In this document: piece after piece, positions 33,901 to 37,291 of the stretch
Position numbering within the stretch: the first letter of the stretch is position 1
Layout of the letters: the number at the start of each line of letters is the position of its first letter
NCBI GenBank assembly: GCA_946186125.1
Contig: CAMHLZ010000036.1
Coordinates: 1-37,291, forward strand
Source: an uncultured Lachnospira sp.
GTDB taxonomy: Bacteria; Bacillota; Clostridia; Lachnospirales; Lachnospiraceae
DNA length: 37,291 nt
Reading direction: 5' to 3'
Translations under genes and position numbers: made by a program
Notes under the pieces: generated by a model
What the model was told of the DNA's origin: nothing
What the model saw: only the letters and a program-made list of their open reading frames with translations
The model's database searches: none

Positions 33901-34411
33901 ATCTGTCACTCTATATAAACTTATTATTTTATATATGCTTAACAAAGTTAAGTTTCCGCTGACAAACGCTCAATTATCAAGTTTTTTTCTTGACAACGAA
34001 TATACCAACTATTTTACTTTACAGAAAGTTATCTCAGAATTAGTTGATTCTCATCTAATCAGTGTGGAAACTATAAGGAATACATCTTATTTTCACATAA
34101 CATCAGACGGTGGGGAAACTCTTGGATTTTTTGTAAACAGAATACCTTCGAAAATTATGGATGACATGGATTCTTTTTTGATGCAGAACAAATATGAACT
34201 TCGTAATGAAGTCGGAACGATAGCTGATTATTACAAATCAACTAACCAGGATTATATTGTACATTGTCAGGTAAAAGAAGGCAGAAGCACTCTTATAGAA
34301 CTTAACATTTCAGTTCCGACCAAAGAAAATGCTGCTGCCATGTGTAATAACTGGAAAGATGCCAGTCAGGATATATATTCATTTATTATGAAGTCACTAA
34401 TGCATCAATAG
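33890..34411 (+). CDS. DUF4364 family protein
   Basis: 173 aa. The N-terminal half (about 5-80) reads as a winged helix: LYKLIILYMLNKVKFPLTNAQLSSFFLD and FTLQKVISELVDSHLISV, then a TSYFHITSDG wing. The C-terminal half is alpha/beta and ends with KSLMHQ. The family is widespread in Clostridia with no established function; the winged helix suggests DNA binding (inference). GGAGATTCGG precedes the ATG inside the radical SAM gene. Its 3' end overlaps the convergent engB by 26 bases. Confidence 0.88.
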   Translation: MALESVTLYKLIILYMLNKVKFPLTNAQLSSFFLDNEYTNYFTLQKVISELVDSHLISVETIRNTSYFHITSDGGETLGFFVNRIPSKIMDDMDSFLMQNKYELRNEVGTIADYYKSTNQDYIVHCQVKEGRSTLIELNISVPTKENAAAMCNNWKDASQDIYSFIMKSLMHQ

Positions 34412-34973
34412 TTTCCCATATCTCATCTCTGCCCTGCTTCGTGAGGGCAGAGTAAGGAAATACCATTGTTCCCGGTCTTACAGCAAGACCTTTTTTTATG
34501 TGTGAAACATTTTTTTGCACCTGGCTTCTTTTTATTTTATCAAGCTTTGTCGCTATAATGATTGGATTATAACCATTGTATACTATCCAGTCATACATCA
34601 TTTTATCATTTGAAGAAGGTTCGTGACGTATATCTATAAGCAAGAATACAGCCTTCAACTGCTTTGATGTCTGTAAATATTTTTCTATCATTTTGCCCCA
34701 TTTTTCCTGTGTTTCCTTAGACACCTTTGCATATCCGTAACCCGGTAAATCTACAAAATACAATTCTTTATTGACATTGTAAAAATTTATCGTCTGTGTC
34801 TTTCCCGGCTGGGATGAGGTTCTTGCCAAAGATTTCCTGTTTATTAAGCCGTTAATCAATGATGATTTTCCAACATTTGACTTTCCGGCAAACGCAATCT
34901 CCGGCATTATATTTTCAGGCAGTTTGCTTGTGATACCACATACTGTCTCCAGCTCAACATTTTTTATAATCAT
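34386..34973 (-). CDS. engB: Ribosome biogenesis GTPase EngB (YsxC/YihA)
   Basis: 195-aa GTPase required for assembly of the 50S subunit. G1 is AGKSNVGKSS (about 30-39), G3 DLPGYGYA, G4 TKLDKI and G5-like YSALT. Length normal. Its ATG overlaps the clpX stop by one base (TAATG). The last codons overlap the convergent DUF4364 gene and contain a strong GC-rich hairpin. Confidence 0.96.
   Translation of the reverse strand: MIIKNVELETVCGITSKLPENIMPEIAFAGKSNVGKSSLINGLINRKSLARTSSQPGKTQTINFYNVNKELYFVDLPGYGYAKVSKETQEKWGKMIEKYLQTSKQLKAVFLLIDIRHEPSSNDKMMYDWIVYNGYNPIIIATKLDKIKRSQVQKNVSHIKKGLAVRPGTMVFPYSALTKQGRDEIWETIDALVTS
34427..34452. other. GC-rich hairpin inside the 3' end of engB
   Basis: CTCTGCCCT and AGGGCAGAG are perfect 9-bp arms around an 8-base loop. 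It lies 16 bases after the DUF4364 stop codon on the plus strand and within engB coding sequence on the minus strand. No U-run follows, so it may be a processing or Rho-pausing signal. Confidence 0.5.
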
Positions 34974-36202
34974 TACTTTCTTGTTACCTCAACTTCAGCT
35001 GTGCCGTTAACTACTTCCTTAGTAATCAGACACTTCTTAATCGTATCATCTGACGGAATCTCATACATGATGTCATTCATAACACTTTCCATAATCGCCC
35101 TTAGTCCTCTTGCTCCGGTCTTTCTCTCATAAGACTCTTTAGCAATCTCCTCAAGGGCATCATCAGAAAATTCTAATTCAACACCATCTAACTCAAGTAA
35201 TTTTGCATATTGCTTTATCAATGCATTCTTAGGCTCTTTTAATATCTTCACAAGTGCTTTTTCATCCAGAGCCGCCAATGATACTGTCACCGGCACACGT
35301 CCGATAAATTCCGGAATCAGTCCATATCTCACAAGATCCTGTGGCATAACTTTTCCAAATAAAGCCGTATCAGCTTCTACCCTGTTATCTGACATTTCTG
35401 AATTAAAACCGATTGTCTTTCTGTCCATTCTGGTCTCGATAATCTTCTCAAGTCCGTCAAAAGCACCACCACAAATAAACAATATATTAGTTGTATCTAT
35501 AGGAATCAATTCCTGCTGTGGATGCTTTCTTCCACCCTGTGGCGGAACTGATGCAACCGTACCCTCGAGAATCTTCAATAATGCCTGCTGAACACCTTCA
35601 CCGGAGACATCTCTTGTAATAGAAACATTCTCTGATTTTTTTGTAATTTTATCTATTTCATCAATGTATACAATTCCATATTGTGCCCTTTCAACATCAT
35701 AGTCTGCCGCCTGAATCACTTTCAGCAGAATATTCTCAACATCTTCACCTACATATCCCGCTTCCGTCAGTGACGTCGCGTCTGCTATCGCAAACGGAAC
35801 ATTTAGTATCTTAGCAAGAATCTGTGCGAGATATGTTTTACCCGAACCTGTAGGTCCCAGCATAAGAATATTACTCTTTTGAATCTCCACATCCAGAGAC
35901 TTTTCCGATAAAATTCTTTTGTAATGATTATATACTGCAACAGATAATACTTTTTTCGCTTCTTCCTGTCCTACTACATATTCATCGAGAAATTCCTTGA
36001 TTTCCTTAGGTTTTAGCAAATTGATGTCAAACTTTTCTTCATAGTTATCATCATCAAACTCTTCGTCCATTATCTCTGAGCATACGTCCACACATTCATC
36101 ACATATGAACACACCAGTGGGCCCGGCTATTATTTTTCTAACCTGTTCCTGTGTTTTGCCACAAAATGAACATCTGCAATTTGTGTCTATTTTTTTCGCC
36201 AT
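34973..36202 (-). CDS. clpX: ATP-dependent Clp protease ATP-binding subunit ClpX
   Basis: 409-aa AAA+ unfoldase that feeds substrates to ClpP. The N-terminal zinc-binding domain has CSFCGK and CDECVDVC (about 11-40); Walker A is GPTGSGKT (about 116-123), followed by [17 protein letters not shown], Walker [11 protein letters not shown], the RKHPQQE pore-2 region and VGRVPV. The IGF-type loop that docks on ClpP should lie in the KTIGFNSE segment (about 270-277). GAGGAATTT precedes the ATG. It is 48 bases after clpP. Confidence 0.97.
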   Translation of the reverse strand: MAKKIDTNCRCSFCGKTQEQVRKIIAGPTGVFICDECVDVCSEIMDEEFDDDNYEEKFDINLLKPKEIKEFLDEYVVGQEEAKKVLSVAVYNHYKRILSEKSLDVEIQKSNILMLGPTGSGKTYLAQILAKILNVPFAIADATSLTEAGYVGEDVENILLKVIQAADYDVERAQYGIVYIDEIDKITKKSENVSITRDVSGEGVQQALLKILEGTVASVPPQGGRKHPQQELIPIDTTNILFICGGAFDGLEKIIETRMDRKTIGFNSEMSDNRVEADTALFGKVMPQDLVRYGLIPEFIGRVPVTVSLAALDEKALVKILKEPKNALIKQYAKLLELDGVELEFSDDALEEIAKESYERKTGARGLRAIMESVMNDIMYEIPSDDTIKKCLITKEVVNGTAEVEVTRK

Positions 36203-36250
36203 AAATTCCTCTATTCCGTCGTTTTAACGACAATGATAAATATAGTGATA

Positions 36251-36832
36251 TTAATGTCCTTCTATAACACTGTCAATAAGTCCATATTCCTTTGCCTGAT
36301 AAGCATCCATATAGTTATCACGTTCTGTATCTGCAGTGATAACTTCTATCGGCTTACCTGTATTTTTTGCAAGAATAGAATTCAACTTTTCTTTTGTCTT
36401 CAATATATGCTCTGCAACAATCTTAATCTCAGTCGCCTGTCCCTGTGCTCCGCCTAAAGGCTGATGAATCATTATCTCTGAATTCGGGAGCGCATATCTC
36501 TTTCCTTTTGCTCCGCCTGACAATAAAAACGCACCCATGCTTGCTGCCATACCGATACATATAGTCGATACATCACATTTAATATAATTCATCGTATCAT
36601 ATATAGCGAATCCGGCACTTACCGAACCACCCGGACTATTAATATAAAGATTGATATCTTTTGTAGGATCCTCAGCTTCAAGGAATAACAACTGAGCTAC
36701 AATAACACTTGCTGAAACATCATTTACTTCCTCACCTAAGAAAATAATTCTGTCTTTTAATAATCTGGAATATATATCGTATGAACGCTCACCTTTACTT
36801 GTCTGCTCAATGACATAAGGTATCAAACTCAT
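36251..36832 (-). CDS. clpP: ATP-dependent Clp protease proteolytic subunit
   Basis: 193-aa serine protease that forms the 14-mer chamber. The catalytic triad is S98 in [10 protein letters not shown]123 in MIHQPLGG and D172 in DTERDNYM. Length and all surrounding motifs ([15 protein letters not shown]) are typical. AGGAGGTGC lies upstream, 14 bases after the tig stop. Confidence 0.97.
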   Translation of the reverse strand: MSLIPYVIEQTSKGERSYDIYSRLLKDRIIFLGEEVNDVSASVIVAQLLFLEAEDPTKDINLYINSPGGSVSAGFAIYDTMNYIKCDVSTICIGMAASMGAFLLSGGAKGKRYALPNSEIMIHQPLGGAQGQATEIKIVAEHILKTKEKLNSILAKNTGKPIEVITADTERDNYMDAYQAKEYGLIDSVIEGH

Positions 36833-36846
36833 TAATTAAGCACCTC

Positions 36847-37291
36847 CTATACTTCAACTGCTTCTGCAGCTACAAAATCTGCAGCCTTTCTTACGGCTAT
36901 ATCAGCTTTAAGATTTTCTTTTTCGGCATCTCCCATATATTCTTTAAGCTTGTCAGCTTCCATCATATATGTCTTTGCCATCTCTTCTATCTCTTTCTCT
37001 ATATCTTCATCTGTAACTTCTATATTCTCTGCGGCAACTACTGCGTCAAGAACAAGTCTGCTCTCAATTCTCTTAACTGCCTGTGGTCTCATATCTTCTT
37101 TTAATTTATCTATTGTAAGTCCTGTATACTGCATATACTGCTGGATTGAAAGTCCCTGCTGCTGAAGTCTTCTTGAATAATCCTCAAGCATGTTTTCAAC
37201 CTGGAATTCTATCATGGCTTCCGGTATCTCCATAGTAGCGCCTTCAATAATCTTCTCGATTACATTGTCTTCCTTTTCTACCTTAGCTTCT
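36847..37291 (-). CDS. tig: Trigger factor, C-terminal part (cut by window edge)
   Basis: Ribosome-bound folding chaperone; only the last 147 codons are present, and the frame continues past the right edge without a stop. The visible part (KEDNVIEKIIEGATMEIPEAMIEFQ at its start) is the helical C-terminal substrate-binding domain, with PxxMIEFQVENML and RLVLDAVVAAENIEVTDEDIE typical of trigger factor. The ATG at 37233 is an internal methionine, not the start. First gene of the tig-clpP-clpX-engB order. Confidence 0.93.
   Translation of the reverse strand, partial: EAKVEKEDNVIEKIIEGATMEIPEAMIEFQVENMLEDYSRRLQQQGLSIQQYMQYTGLTIDKLKEDMRPQAVKRIESRLVLDAVVAAENIEVTDEDIEKEIEEMAKTYMMEADKLKEYMGDAEKENLKADIAVRKAADFVAAEAVEV

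Overview
This 37.3 kb window looks like chromosomal housekeeping DNA from a low-GC, spore-forming member of the Clostridia, most likely Lachnospiraceae (Clostridium cluster XIVa). The evidence is the AT-rich sequence with strong AGGAGG-type ribosome binding sites, the Firmicutes-type gene neighbourhoods (tig-clpP-clpX-engB, prfA-prmC-DUF1385-rpmE, secA-prfB, tsaE-tsaB-rimI-tsaD), the dipicolinate synthase genes dpaA and dpaB, a DUF4364 gene, and a long-form ribosome hibernation factor. I cannot name the species. I see no prophage, CRISPR array, integrase or transposase gene.

Layout. Positions 1-350 hold a minus-strand tRNA-Ser(UGA) with three near-identical strong promoters, each followed by a hairpin at the predicted transcript start. 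Positions 360-930 have no recognisable gene but contain two inverted-repeat elements; one is a 162-bp MITE-like element just past the end of ispD. Positions 945-6623 are one long minus-strand operon: a YcxB-like membrane protein, tsaE, tsaB, rimI, a small zinc-ribbon protein, rnz, a membrane-anchored protein of unknown function, tsaD and ispD. It joins t6A tRNA modification, tRNA 3' processing, ribosomal protein acetylation and isoprenoid synthesis. tex reads divergently on the plus strand (6777-8918).

A bidirectional terminator separates tex from the pheB-hom threonine/homoserine operon. The next operon is secA-prfB-cheW; prfB carries the classic +1 frameshift. Then come hpf, a secreted NlpC/P60 hydrolase with two SH3 domains, and a divergent short-chain dehydrogenase. 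Positions 18231-26851 form a probable minus-strand operon: methyltransferase, membrane-anchored glycerophosphodiesterase, nitrilase-family amidase, MurJ/SpoVB-type flippase, dpaA, dpaB and asnB. The last genes point to sporulation.

Positions 26924-31658 hold a translation/transcription-termination block (prfA, prmC, DUF1385, rpmE with a structured leader, rho). On the plus strand a malic enzyme, a YhcC-type radical SAM protein and a DUF4364 protein overlap end to start. They converge on, and overlap, the tig-clpP-clpX-engB proteostasis operon, of which tig is cut by the window edge. Nothing here is clearly a new defence or mobile system. The most interesting signals are non-coding: the tandem promoter/hairpin modules, the MITE, the hairpin enclosing a ribosome binding site at 4507-4535, and the rpmE leader.
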